This document shows positions 54,116 to 63,948 of a DNA stretch of 64,000 nt, piece after piece. Each line of letters starts with the position of its first letter. The first letter of the stretch is position 1. The position numbers and the translations under genes are program-made. The stretch is from an uncultured Dehalococcoidia bacterium (GTDB lineage Bacteria > Chloroflexota > Dehalococcoidia > Lucifugimonadales > Lucifugimonadaceae). The notes under the pieces were generated by a model that was not told the DNA's origin, did no database searches, and was given only the letters and a program-made list of their open reading frames with translations. Where the stretch lies: NCBI GenBank assembly GCA_951812795.1, contig OX638325.1, forward strand, positions 1,054,001-1,118,000. The letters are read 5' to 3'.

Positions 54116-56968
54116 CTAAACCCCAACGTCGATCACGAGCTTAGCGCCCTTCGGCCGCGGCTTCCCACCGTGCACCGACGGCTCAGCGCACCACTTGGCA
54201 GCCAGACGTCGCACTGCTTCATAGACGTCCCGGTCGAACCCGAGCAGGTCACACATCACTCGCCGGTCGAGTATCGCCCGATTTGGATCGGCGTCCGCTA
54301 TGTACGCCGGCAGAAACTCCTTGTCCCTGAACTCATCAAAGATACGCTCCGCTGTCACATGCTGCTCGTCGGTGAGAGCCGTTAAATCCAGGACGGGCAA
54401 AATCTCGGCGAGCCTTATGGTGATAATCCCTCTGCCCGGTTGTTGCCGGCTCGAATGCCACCAATAATTCAGTAAACCCAGTGTGCTGTTGCACCACAGC
54501 GCGAAGGCGTAATCGTGCTGCTCATCATCGAAAATCACGTTGGGCCATGCCCTGCCACCAATTGTCGCATCTTCGGTGAAAGCAACAGCCAGCGGTTGTG
54601 AACCGAGGGTATAGTCGCGATTAAGGTGAGAACGACTTGCAGTTCCCCAGATCGTCGCTGCCTTATCCTCTAGATCCTTCCTGGCTATCAGTTGCGAATC
54701 CGGTTCGCACACTATCCGCGTCTCTTTTTTCGCGTTGTGATTCCATAGCGAGGGGTAGGTCGCGTTGGGTCTGTATCCCACTTTGTCGAATGGGCCTCGA
54801 GGCGCTGGACCGTTGATGTCACGATCAACAACGCCCATCTTACCGATTTCACACAGCGGAACGGTTTTCAATTCCATCTCCGTACCGATGCCCGGCAACC
54901 ATAGCCGGGAGTCCGTCAACGCGAACGCGGTTTGGGCAACTGATACGTCCAACAGACGGACCGAGGTCCACGCCTCTCCATTTGTGCCGAACGGTGCAGA
55001 CAGCGTTTCGCCGATTAGCTCATCGCCAACCATCACGCGTGTACCGCCAAAGGGGCCGTCTTCAACTCCTCTAATCGACCGCACATTACGGAAGATTGCT
55101 AGGGCGATGTTAGCCGACTGCGCGAAACCGACCGGACGGCGATTGAATGATGTGAACGCTGCGCGTTTCGGCGACTTCTCATCCTGCTCAGACTTTCGCG
55201 CGATCACCAAACATTCAGCGATACTGGTATCCGAAGAGAATGCCATATCCCGGTTGTTTGTCGCGATGCTCAATACACTTATGTCGTTAAAGTTCTGCGC
55301 CAGCATCCGACGGAAATTCTGCCAAGATGATCCGCCAGCCGCTGTTAACGGTAATACCAGCGCCAAAACGCCACCCGGTCTGAGCTTCATGTGTCCTAAC
55401 GCGGCGAACGCCGAAGCGATCCCCGCGTTGCCGTGATATGCGCTATTGCGACCGAACCGGTTCAAACGCTTGCCCATTTCGGTTTGGTCCTGACGCGTAG
55501 CATTGAACGCCGCAAATGCTGGATTAGTGATATCGGCGTGCGCGCCTTCGTGATTCGTAGCACGCGTAAACGGCGGATTCATGATCACCAAATCAAAACC
55601 TTCATCCGGCACATCGACAACGATTTGCGACGCCGTCTCCTCACCCGCGCTTCCAGTCCGAAGCGCCGGATCGGTCGTGTTGATCAACGTCATCACCGAT
55701 GATGACTGCAGCAACTCCAGCGAGCCAATCGCTACCGAGCCGTCGCGTTGGCGTCCGTACGGCAACGTGTAAAGCCGCGAACCGCCAAACCTTACATTCG
55801 GATGCGCACCCGACAACGTCGCACCCGTGATATGAATCGCCGACGGCATCACATCACACCCGTACAGAACCTCCTCCATCATCGCTCGGTGCAGATCCTC
55901 GGATAGGCCACCCGCATTCTCATGGCGAGTCGCGATCTGCTCGTACACTGCGCCGAGCAACGCACCCGTACCGCACGCGAAATCACCCACGCGTAGATTC
56001 GCGATAGCCTCCGCATCCGACCAGTCGACACCTCGCATCTTCGCAACCGCCAACCGTGCAAGCAACGCGGCCGACGACGGCAACGTGTAGAACGTCGCCA
56101 GATACTTTCGGTCCGCTATCAACCGCTGGAACACCCGGCCAGTTAAGTCATGTGCAACGTTCGCCCCTGACGCCGAAACATTGCCAGCAGTCTCTCGCAA
56201 CACCCGCAATATCCGAGCCGCATCTCCAGGCGACATCTGACTAAGAATGTCCCGCGCTATCGCAAAGATCGGCCAGTAGTTGATCTCCAATATCTGCCGC
56301 CACGTTGCTAGGACTTCCGCCTGCGGGTTAGCGACTTCCGGCCCGCACACCATATGCAGGTTTTGAACGCCCTCATGCATATCTGCCACACGGTCATGAA
56401 ACACCATCGCATTCGCGAGGATCGCACACGCCATCCGACGCGTCTGGTGGACGTTCGACATCCCGAGCAGACCGGCGATCTCAGAGGCTACTCTCGGCCG
56501 CAACTCTGATATCTCGTTCAAACGATCAGCGGCGGTCTCGATTCCCAACTCCAAGTAGTCGGATGCCTCATTCACCGCACTCTGCGGAACAGATAACAAC
56601 CGCACCATATCTGCGACATCTTCGCACGAACCTTCCAGCCAGCCGGATGACGGAAAACGATCCCCGTTTTCGTACCGCACCGCGTAAGAATGTCGCGCGT
56701 TGCGCACCGCTGTTTCCAAGTCAGACGCGTACCGCAGCTCATTGGGATACCGCAATGCAATCGCAGCCTCGATGCGCCGGTGACCATCCGCAACCGTCAA
56801 CCCCAGACGAGCCCGAGCATCATCCTCCACCGAATTTGCCGGTTCGTACTCCGCCTCAATCGCCACTGGAGCACGATCAGGCGCGGTAACCAAAATATCC
56901 GGCTGCAAACCAGCTCCACCCACGATCACCCCCGTGTCCTCATGCCGAACTCGGCACGACGGCAACAT
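54116..56968 (-). CDS. Large N6-adenine DNA methyltransferase-like protein with nuclease-like N terminus
   Basis: The 950-residue protein has a class I methyltransferase domain. Motif I is VGDFACGTGALL (327-338) and the catalytic motif is VIMNPPFTR (NPPF 464-467). A helical part with VFQRLIADRKYLATFYT precedes it, as in type I and IIG enzymes. The first 75 residues read LQPDILVTAPDRAPVAIEAEYEP, resembling PD-(D/E)xK with Asp24, Glu38 and Glu40, though Lys is replaced. The C-terminal 350 residues could be the target recognition part. It may be a type IIG-like restriction-modification enzyme or a solitary methyltransferase. No partner genes adjoin it. The start at 56968 is not certain. Confidence 0.82.
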   Translation of the reverse strand: MLPSCRVRHEDTGVIVGGAGLQPDILVTAPDRAPVAIEAEYEPANSVEDDARARLGLTVADGHRRIEAAIALRYPNELRYASDLETAVRNARHSYAVRYENGDRFPSSGWLEGSCEDVADMVRLLSVPQSAVNEASDYLELGIETAADRLNEISELRPRVASEIAGLLGMSNVHQTRRMACAILANAMVFHDRVADMHEGVQNLHMVCGPEVANPQAEVLATWRQILEINYWPIFAIARDILSQMSPGDAARILRVLRETAGNVSASGANVAHDLTGRVFQRLIADRKYLATFYTLPSSAALLARLAVAKMRGVDWSDAEAIANLRVGDFACGTGALLGAVYEQIATRHENAGGLSEDLHRAMMEEVLYGCDVMPSAIHITGATLSGAHPNVRFGGSRLYTLPYGRQRDGSVAIGSLELLQSSSVMTLINTTDPALRTGSAGEETASQIVVDVPDEGFDLVIMNPPFTRATNHEGAHADITNPAFAAFNATRQDQTEMGKRLNRFGRNSAYHGNAGIASAFAALGHMKLRPGGVLALVLPLTAAGGSSWQNFRRMLAQNFNDISVLSIATNNRDMAFSSDTSIAECLVIARKSEQDEKSPKRAAFTSFNRRPVGFAQSANIALAIFRNVRSIRGVEDGPFGGTRVMVGDELIGETLSAPFGTNGEAWTSVRLLDVSVAQTAFALTDSRLWLPGIGTEMELKTVPLCEIGKMGVVDRDINGPAPRGPFDKVGYRPNATYPSLWNHNAKKETRIVCEPDSQLIARKDLEDKAATIWGTASRSHLNRDYTLGSQPLAVAFTEDATIGGRAWPNVIFDDEQHDYAFALWCNSTLGLLNYWWHSSRQQPGRGIITIRLAEILPVLDLTALTDEQHVTAERIFDEFRDKEFLPAYIADADPNRAILDRRVMCDLLGFDRDVYEAVRRLAAKWCAEPSVHGGKPRPKGAKLVIDVGV

Positions 56969-57151
56969 CCCCCTAAAGCACGCCCCAACGCACTATTCGC
57001 GGTCGGCTCAGTATGTCGAGACAGATCAATCAAGCCCATATCTACCAAAAACAAGCACCATTCCTTGGTTCCATCAGCACCTCCAAGTTAACATCGCCGC
57101 CAAAACCAACATCCCTTCCTTCCCATCCTTCAAAATCCTTCACATCCTAGT

Positions 57152-58045
57152 TCAAACCACCACCACCGAATTCACCAACGTCCCGATCCCACCGATCGAT
57201 ATGCTCACCACATCACCCTCCGCCAAAGTGAACTCCGGCGGCGGAATCGTCCCCGTCCCCGTGCAGACCGTCGTCCCATTCGGAACCTGATTGTGCCGCT
57301 GCAACCAATCCGCCAAGTAGTTACAGTCACGCTTCATCTGAGACGTATTCGACGACCCATCAAACGCCACCTCACCATCCCGCTCGATCTGGAGACCGAC
57401 ATCCAATTTTTGAGCATCACCAACAACCTCCGGCGTCGCAATACACGGCCCGATTGCACAAGACCGGTCGTAAACCTTAGCCTGCGGGAGATAAAGCGGA
57501 TTCGCCCCCTCAATCGACCGGCTACTCATGTCGTTCCCGATCGTGTACGCCACGATCTCGCCCTCGTAAAGCACGAACGCCAGCTCCGGCTCCGGAACAT
57601 CCCACTCCGAATCCGCACGGATTCCCACCGCATCACCCGGCGACACCAGCCGCTCGGCCGTCGCCTTGAAAAACGCCTCCGGTCGATCCGCGTTATACAC
57701 CAGCGCATAGACATCCGGAGAACCACTCTCCGCCTGCCGCTCCCGCATGCTGTCCATATACGTAACCCCGAACGCCCAAACCTCAGGAGCAAAAATCGGC
57801 GGCAACAACCGAGCATCCCCATCCCCGGCGCACAGTTCCGAAACCGACATCTCGCCTCCACCGCCGCGTCTCAAAATCCCGTTCGCCACATCATCTATAC
57901 CCACACCACCAAGATGCGCCGCCTTGAACAACGACAACGTCGAATCGGCCTCTCCGGTTATCGACGTCAAGTCGGTAACCATGCCATCCGTGGCTTCGAC
58001 CCCCACATGCACTTCGTCGCCGATTAGGAACTGGTAGTAACGCAT
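57152..58045 (-). CDS. Fumarylacetoacetate hydrolase (FAH) family enzyme
   Basis: The 297-residue product begins MRYYQFLIGDEV. The FAH fold shows VWAFGVTYMDSMRERQAE, the metal-ligand region EWDVPEPELAFVL (two Glu) and GNDMSSRSIEGANPLYLPQAK with the Asp ligand. FAH-family enzymes cut C-C bonds or dehydrate sugar acids such as 2-keto-3-deoxy acids; the substrate is not clear here. The ATG at 58045 has a ribosome-binding-like GGCGAG. It is divergent from the metallopeptidase gene. Confidence 0.92.
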   Translation of the reverse strand: MRYYQFLIGDEVHVGVEATDGMVTDLTSITGEADSTLSLFKAAHLGGVGIDDVANGILRRGGGGEMSVSELCAGDGDARLLPPIFAPEVWAFGVTYMDSMRERQAESGSPDVYALVYNADRPEAFFKATAERLVSPGDAVGIRADSEWDVPEPELAFVLYEGEIVAYTIGNDMSSRSIEGANPLYLPQAKVYDRSCAIGPCIATPEVVGDAQKLDVGLQIERDGEVAFDGSSNTSQMKRDCNYLADWLQRHNQVPNGTTVCTGTGTIPPPEFTLAEGDVVSISIGGIGTLVNSVVVV

Positions 58046-58193
58046 CTGCTCGCCTTTCAATCCGGTCTTGCGATCCCTGACGAAATCACTTTACAGCAAT
58101 GAGCATAAAATCTGTCATCAGCCCCCTGCCGTATTCATATACAGCGAAGCAAATTCATGCCGACCTTCTTCGACGCCTAGATTCAAGAATTCC

Positions 58194-59705
58194 ATGCGCC
58201 CGACACGACTCAAAAGACCGCGTGCCAAATCGTTATCGTTCCTCATTGCAACGACGGCGCTGATCGGATTCGCCTTCTTCGTCTCAGTTCCCGCCTTGGC
58301 GCAAGCACCGCGGCCCGCGGAAAACGAGGTCGTCACCCACCAAGTCACCCTCTCAGACAAAATCACCGTCGATATTGAAATCGACATCGACGTCGAAATC
58401 AAAGAAGCGCGCCTTTGGGTCCGACCCCACGGCAACGACACCATCGCGTCTTACCGCTACGTCGAATTCGAACCAGTTCGAATTAACGGATTGAAAGCCT
58501 CCGGCGAAATCGACCTCCAAACTCCCTCATACTTCCCGCCCGGAACCGTCTTCGACGTTCGCTTCGAATTCATCTCTGTCGAAAACGACATCTACACCTC
58601 CAAGACCTACCACCTCGAACACCTCGGCACCGCCCACGACTGGCAACGAGTCTCCGACGACCTTCTCGAAATCGTCTACTACGGCCTCAACCGAAGATCA
58701 ATCGAAAACCTCCATTCCCAAGTCGCATCGCGCCTCCCCGAGATCAGCTCCGCTCTCGGAGTCACCGACAGCCCGCAATACCGCGCCGTCATATTCCCCA
58801 ACCTCCGTGAACTCACCATCCACGGACCACGCATCAGCCAAGCTGCAACCGACGGCACCTATTTCGGCGGCTTCGCATACGACACGTACAACCTCACCAT
58901 CATGTCTTCCCCATCCGCCGAAATCCTCGTTCACGAATTGACCCACCTCATGTTCGCCCGCAAATTCACATCCCCGTATGCAACCGCCGCACCCGGATGG
59001 CTGAACGAAGGCAACGCCAGCTTCTGGGAAACCGGCGATCGACGAAAGCCATCTCGAGATTTCGCATCCTTCGCCCGCTCCGGAAACGTCAGCGAATTCG
59101 CCAAGATGGATTCGGTGCCCGGTCTACGCCCCGACATCCACCGCTTCTACATCCAGTCCGCCGACTTCGTAGGTTTCCTCCTCGAAAACTACGGACGCGA
59201 TTCCGTCGGCAAGCTCCTCGACGAACTCAACACCGGGAAAGAAATCGACGAAGCCATGCAAACCGTTTTCGGCGGAAACCTGACCCAGATCGAGAACGAA
59301 TGGCGCCGCGACTGGCGATTACCCCCAGTAGGTTCTTCGATCGAGACAATCATCGACATCCAAACCGACCTGCCACCCACGATCCCCGGACTGCCCACCA
59401 TCACAACCGGCACGTTGGATGCGGAATTGACCCGAACCGATCAGGAGATCGACGACATCGCCACTCCGCAACCAGTGACCATTGATCAAGCCAATTCAGC
59501 GTCAAGAACATCCGAACCGCAACCACAAGCCACCATCGCTCCTGAACAGCCGCCAGCCGCAACCCCGATCCCCACGCCATCCAGCGTATACTTCACCGGC
59601 GGTCCCGACGACGAATGGCCCACCGTCAAACCCAGCGCGATCATCGTGTTTGCGCTCATCGGGCTAGGAATCATGGCGTTGACGTATCGACGTTTCAAAA
59701 CCTAA
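58194..59705 (+). CDS. Membrane-anchored gluzincin metallopeptidase (peptidase MA-like)
   Basis: From the ATG at 58194 it has 503 residues with a signal segment (SLSFLIATTALIGFAFFVSVPALAQA). A beta-rich domain follows. The zinc site is HELTH at about residue 247, with the third ligand in PGWLNEGNASFWE downstream, as in peptidase MA family members. A Pro/Thr-rich linker leads to a C-terminal membrane segment (AIIVFALIGLGIMALTYRR). The protein is probably exported and membrane-bound at its C terminus. The frame is open 42 codons further upstream. Confidence 0.85.
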   Translation: MRPTRLKRPRAKSLSFLIATTALIGFAFFVSVPALAQAPRPAENEVVTHQVTLSDKITVDIEIDIDVEIKEARLWVRPHGNDTIASYRYVEFEPVRINGLKASGEIDLQTPSYFPPGTVFDVRFEFISVENDIYTSKTYHLEHLGTAHDWQRVSDDLLEIVYYGLNRRSIENLHSQVASRLPEISSALGVTDSPQYRAVIFPNLRELTIHGPRISQAATDGTYFGGFAYDTYNLTIMSSPSAEILVHELTHLMFARKFTSPYATAAPGWLNEGNASFWETGDRRKPSRDFASFARSGNVSEFAKMDSVPGLRPDIHRFYIQSADFVGFLLENYGRDSVGKLLDELNTGKEIDEAMQTVFGGNLTQIENEWRRDWRLPPVGSSIETIIDIQTDLPPTIPGLPTITTGTLDAELTRTDQEIDDIATPQPVTIDQANSASRTSEPQPQATIAPEQPPAATPIPTPSSVYFTGGPDDEWPTVKPSAIIVFALIGLGIMALTYRRFKT

Positions 59706-59736
59706 CCGACATCCCTCGCGGTAACATCAATCCCTG

Positions 59737-60882
59737 ATGACCTCCGCGATCCAGACCACCTCGCTCATCTACTCCCACGAGCAGTCGCAACACGTCCTTA
59801 GCCCAACGCATCCCATGCGCCCCATAAGGCTCATGCACATGCACGAACTCATGCGCAGCGTCGGCCTCCTTGAAACCGAAAACATCGCAACCGAAGCACC
59901 CCGTCTAGCCACCGACGACGAAATTGCTATCTTCCACGACACCGACTACATCGATGTCGTCAAAGCCATCGACACCGGCGGCATAGTCCCGGCAATGCAC
60001 CAATTCGGATTCGGCCCCGGCGACAACCCGCCACGCCCAGGCATGTACCGCCACGCCGCCCTCGCCGCCGGAGGCGCGATGCTCGCCGCGGAACGCGTCC
60101 TCAGCGGCCAAACCAAAAACGCATTCGTCCCCGCCGGCGGCATGCACCACCACGCCATGAGCGACCGCGCATCCGGGTTCGGCATCTTCAACGATGCCGT
60201 AATCGCTATCAAGCATCTCATCGACCAAGGACTCCGCGTCTTCTACGTCGACATCGACGTACACCACGGCGACGGCGTCCAAGCCGGGCTCTATGAAACT
60301 GAAAGAGCGATGACCGTATCCATCCACGAATCCGGCCAGTGGCTCTTCCCCGGAACCGGCGGACCAAACGAAATCGGCATCGGCGACGGTGAAGGCTACA
60401 GCGTCAACATACCCCTGGCTCCATACACCGACGATTATCTATGGCACCAAGCGTTCGACGCCATCATCCCCGACCTCGCGAGAGCTTTCGAACCCGACCT
60501 CATCTTCACGCAACTCGGGATCGACACCCACCGCAACGATCCCCTCGCCCACCTATCGCTCACAACCCAAGGCCACAACCTAGCCGTCCGAAAATTCGCA
60601 ACCCTGGTCAACGAAATCGGATGCCCGTGGATCGCAGTCGGAGGAGGAGGTTACGACATGTCGGCCGTCGCCAGAGCATGGACCATGGACCTCGCAACCA
60701 TGGCGGACATCGAACTCCCGGACACCGTCCCAGACTCCTTCGACTCCCTAGCCAACCTCACGATCTTCCACGATCCCGGCGAATATCGCATCGACGCCAA
60801 CATCCGAAGCGAAATAGTCAATCACAACGATTCAGCCATCGCTGAAATCAAACGAAGCATATTCCCACGTTTCGACCTTTAA
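59737..60882 (+). CDS. Histone deacetylase/AcuC/AphA family protein
   Basis: The 381-residue protein has the arginase-deacetylase fold motifs: the tandem His GGMHHHAM, the zinc site VDIDVHHGDGVQAGLYE, FPGTGGPNEIGIGDGEGYSVNIPL and the C-terminal GGGGYDMSAVARAW. Bacterial members remove acyl or acetyl groups from polyamines, acetyl-CoA synthetase or acetylated small molecules. The usual AcuC partner genes are not adjacent. It lies 31 bp after the metallopeptidase gene. The substrate is not known. Confidence 0.95.
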   Translation: MTSAIQTTSLIYSHEQSQHVLSPTHPMRPIRLMHMHELMRSVGLLETENIATEAPRLATDDEIAIFHDTDYIDVVKAIDTGGIVPAMHQFGFGPGDNPPRPGMYRHAALAAGGAMLAAERVLSGQTKNAFVPAGGMHHHAMSDRASGFGIFNDAVIAIKHLIDQGLRVFYVDIDVHHGDGVQAGLYETERAMTVSIHESGQWLFPGTGGPNEIGIGDGEGYSVNIPLAPYTDDYLWHQAFDAIIPDLARAFEPDLIFTQLGIDTHRNDPLAHLSLTTQGHNLAVRKFATLVNEIGCPWIAVGGGGYDMSAVARAWTMDLATMADIELPDTVPDSFDSLANLTIFHDPGEYRIDANIRSEIVNHNDSAIAEIKRSIFPRFDL

Positions 60883-60921
60883 CGCATAACGCGACGCGCA
60901 GGCAAAAGCCCGCCGGACACC

Positions 60922-60950
60922 CCCCTCTAGGAATAAAAGAGAGGGGTTTT
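60922..60950 (+). terminator. Rho-independent terminator
   Basis: CCCCTCT (60922-60928) pairs with AGAGGGG (60940-60946) over an 11-nt loop, followed directly by TTTT. This is the right orientation for ending the plus-strand deacetylase transcript. It lies in the 87-bp gap before the convergent dnaK stop. Confidence 0.8.
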
Positions 60951-60969
60951 CTTCGGAACAATCCGAAAT

Positions 60970-62877
60970 CTATACCTCTCGGAACCGGCCTTCGACGGTG
61001 TCATCACCCGGAGGACCATTAGGAGCATCGGGAGGAACATCAGAACCGGGCGCAGCTCCTGCCGCCGCACCGGCATGGATATGCTGGCCGGCCGCCATCA
61101 TCGCCTGCTGTAATGCTTCCGAAGCCGCTTTGACCCGCTCAGGGTCCGCGTTTTCGTCGCCAAGCACGGTACGAACTTCCGATGCCTTAGATTGAATGTC
61201 CGATTTCACATCATCCGGCAACCGCTCTCCGTGTTCCTCGATCAACTTGTCAGCCTGGTAGGCCGTAGATTCAGCGAGGTTCCGAGCATCGACCGCTTCT
61301 CGGCGCAGTCGATCTGCTTCCGCGTTCTCTTCCGCTTCGCTGACCTTCGCCTTGATGTCTTCATCCGACATCCCTGATCGACCTGTTACCGTAATGTGCT
61401 GCTCTCGCTGCGTTGCCTTGTCCTTCGCAGTGACCGTGATAATACCGTTGGCATCGATATCGAAAGATACCTCGACTTGCGGCACGCCCCGTGGCGCGGG
61501 CGCAATTCCGTCCAATGAAAAACGACCGACCGACGTGTTGTCCGCCGCCATCGGGCGTTCGCCCTGCAAGACGTGAATCTCAACCGAAGACTGACCGTCG
61601 GCCGCGGTGGTAAACGTGTCTGACTTCGATGTCGGAATCGTCGTGTTCCGCGGGATCAGTTCCGTTCTCACTCCACCCAGCGTCTCTATCCCCCAGGTCA
61701 ACGGCGTCACGTCTAGCAGTAAGATGCCGGAGACATCACCCTGCAAAACGCCGGCCTGAAGCGCCGCTCCAAGAGCAACAACCTCATCCGGATTGATCGT
61801 GCGGTTCGGCTCCTTGCCGAAGATCTCTTTGACCCGGTTGATCACCGACGGCATGCGCGTCATTCCACCAGCGAGTATCACGTCATCAATGTCAGACGGC
61901 GTCACGCCAGCATCGCGCATCGCGCTTTCGCACGGCGCTACCGTTTTCTCAATCAAGTCCGCCGTCAACGCTTCCAACTTTGCCCGCGTAAGCGATTGCA
62001 CCAAGTGCTTAGGGCCGTTCTGGTCTGCGGATATGAACGGCAAGTTGATCTCGGCACTCGTGAGCGACGAAAGCTCGATCTTTGCTTCCTCCGCGGCTAG
62101 GCGCAAACGCTGCGCCGCCGACGGATCAGCACTAGGATCCATGAACTCTTTCTTTTTGAACTCGTCGACCAGATACTCAACAAGACGCATGTCGAAATCG
62201 TCACCACCGAGGTGGGTATCACCGTTCGTGCTCTTCACCTCGAACACACCGTCGCCCACGTGCAGGATGGTGATGTCGAACGTCCCTCCACCGAGGTCGT
62301 AGACCGCAATCGTACGATCGCCTTGCTTTTCCAATCCGTACGCCAACGCCGCCGCAGTCGGTTCATTCACGATGCGAAGAACTTCCAGTCCGGCGATGGT
62401 CCCCGCTACCCGCGTAGCCTCCCGTTGCGCATCATTGAAATACGCAGGTACGGTGATCACCGCTTGAGTAACGGGTTCGCCTAGCTTCTCCTCTGCATCC
62501 TGCTTCAGCCGAGCCAATAGCATCGACGAAATCTCAGCCGGTGGCCGCACCGCACCGTCGAATTCAACACCCGCATCGCCATTTTCCACCGGCGCCAGCT
62601 TGAATGGCATGCGTTCCTGATCGGAACGCACCAACTCGTCGTCGAAACGGCGCCCGATAAACCGTTTCGCAGAGTAGACGGTGTGCTCGGGATTGGTGAC
62701 CGCCTGGCGGCGCGCCATCATTCCGATGAGTCGCTCGCCAGTCTTGGTATTCATAGCCACCACGGAAGGCGTTATGCGCTGTCCCTCCGAGTTTTCAATG
62801 ATCTCCGGTTCCCCCGCGCTCATGTACGCCATTGCCGAGTTCGTGGTTCCCAAATCGATACCGATAGCTCTTGCCAT
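60970..62877 (-). CDS. dnaK: Chaperone DnaK (Hsp70)
   Basis: The 635-residue ATP-dependent chaperone starts [19 protein letters not shown]. The nucleotide domain has [43 protein letters not shown] and [12 protein letters not shown]. The substrate domain has [16 protein letters not shown] and [21 protein letters not shown]. The C-terminal tail is Gly/Ala/Pro-rich and ends with an acidic group ([12 protein letters not shown]). It follows grpE in an operon. The length is normal. Confidence 0.98.
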   Translation of the reverse strand: MARAIGIDLGTTNSAMAYMSAGEPEIIENSEGQRITPSVVAMNTKTGERLIGMMARRQAVTNPEHTVYSAKRFIGRRFDDELVRSDQERMPFKLAPVENGDAGVEFDGAVRPPAEISSMLLARLKQDAEEKLGEPVTQAVITVPAYFNDAQREATRVAGTIAGLEVLRIVNEPTAAALAYGLEKQGDRTIAVYDLGGGTFDITILHVGDGVFEVKSTNGDTHLGGDDFDMRLVEYLVDEFKKKEFMDPSADPSAAQRLRLAAEEAKIELSSLTSAEINLPFISADQNGPKHLVQSLTRAKLEALTADLIEKTVAPCESAMRDAGVTPSDIDDVILAGGMTRMPSVINRVKEIFGKEPNRTINPDEVVALGAALQAGVLQGDVSGILLLDVTPLTWGIETLGGVRTELIPRNTTIPTSKSDTFTTAADGQSSVEIHVLQGERPMAADNTSVGRFSLDGIAPAPRGVPQVEVSFDIDANGIITVTAKDKATQREQHITVTGRSGMSDEDIKAKVSEAEENAEADRLRREAVDARNLAESTAYQADKLIEEHGERLPDDVKSDIQSKASEVRTVLGDENADPERVKAASEALQQAMMAAGQHIHAGAAAGAAPGSDVPPDAPNGPPGDDTVEGRFREV

Positions 62878-62953
62878 TGTTAGTTCTTGCCTTTCTATCC
62901 GCCAACGCTGGATCTCAACCGTTGGCTTGTCATTTTTCTCAGTTCAATGCGGT

Positions 62954-63619
62954 TTAAGCGTTGTCCGATGATCTACCCACTAGCACCTTGGCAACCCGAA
63001 CCACGTTCGCAGTTTTGGCATCCTCGTATCCTGCCTCGATAACCTGGATCACCTTTCCAACATCTTCGTCGGGTGTTGGCATGGTGGCCAACGCTTCGTG
63101 TTTAGCTGGGTCCATATCTTCACCAAGCGACTCGAATCGTCGATACCCTTCCGCCGCGAGACAGTTGTCGATTTTTTCGGCCATAGCCTTGAAACCGTTA
63201 AACCACTGCGGATCCATATTTTGATCCTCGGCGACCTCGATCGCGCTGGAAAAGTCGTCCGCAACCGTCATAATGCGCTTCGCGACCTCTAACTTCGCCT
63301 TCTCGGCCGCTTGCTTTTCGTTTTGAGCAGCCGATCGTTTGCTACGTTGAGCGTCACTATGCGCCCGTTGAAGCTCCGATCGAACGTGGCGCAGTTGCAG
63401 TTCGTTTTCGACGATTGTCTGACGTATTTCGTCGCGCTCAGATTTGATTTGTAGCAATTCAGTTCGTGCATCGTCCAATTCTGATTGCAACTCGTTACAC
63501 CTGGCGTTCAATCTGCGTTGCAACTTGGAAGCACGTACGTTGCGCAAGGCGTTTCGTGCCGTCTTCCGCGATCGTGGGCCCCAGCCGTCGTACATTTGCG
63601 ATCCATTCAACAAGATCAT
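62954..63619 (-). CDS. grpE: Nucleotide exchange factor GrpE
   Basis: The 221-residue protein has a long coiled coil (LQRRLNARCNELQSELDDARTELLQ to KLEVAKRIMTVADDFSSAIEVA) and a beta-domain at the C terminus (EGYRRFESLGEDMDPAKHEALATMPTPDEDVGKVIQVIEAGY). It releases ADP from DnaK. Its ATG overlaps the hspR stop in an ATGA arrangement, with a GGGGG ribosome-binding region, so 63619 is preferred over ATG 63595. It is the second gene of hspR-grpE-dnaK. Confidence 0.95.
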   Translation of the reverse strand: MILLNGSQMYDGWGPRSRKTARNALRNVRASKLQRRLNARCNELQSELDDARTELLQIKSERDEIRQTIVENELQLRHVRSELQRAHSDAQRSKRSAAQNEKQAAEKAKLEVAKRIMTVADDFSSAIEVAEDQNMDPQWFNGFKAMAEKIDNCLAAEGYRRFESLGEDMDPAKHEALATMPTPDEDVGKVIQVIEAGYEDAKTANVVRVAKVLVGRSSDNA

Positions 63620-63948
63620 TCGACCCCCAGATAATTCAAGATCACCTTTATCTCGTCGGCGACCGCTTGCGCCGATGCCGAGTTCGTCAGATCCTCGCTC
63701 TGCTCAAGCACTTCCAACATGCCTCGCAAATGTTGGACTAGCTCGAGCACCAGTCCAACACCGTTGAGATTCAAACCCAAATCTTCAGACAGCCTGCGTA
63801 CGATTTGTAGCCGTTCAAGATCCTCTTCGGAGTAAAGTCGCCTACTTCCTTGAGTGCGTGATGGGCTTACTAAACCTTCCCGATCATATTTGCGTAAGGT
63901 TTGCGGGTGCATCTCGGCGAGTTTCGCCGCGATGCTGATGATGTACAA
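63616..63948 (-). CDS. hspR: MerR-family heat-shock repressor HspR
   Basis: The 110-residue protein begins MYIISIAAKLAEMHPQTLRKYDREGLVSPSRTQGSRRLYSEEDLERL, a MerR-type winged helix very close to HspR. The C terminus is helical and continues to EIKVILNYLGVE. HspR represses heat-shock genes by binding inverted repeats with DnaK as co-repressor. The start codon is TTG at 63948 with GAGGTG upstream. It heads the grpE-dnaK genes. The upstream operator cannot be judged since the window ends. Confidence 0.9.
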   Translation of the reverse strand: MYIISIAAKLAEMHPQTLRKYDREGLVSPSRTQGSRRLYSEEDLERLQIVRRLSEDLGLNLNGVGLVLELVQHLRGMLEVLEQSEDLTNSASAQAVADEIKVILNYLGVE

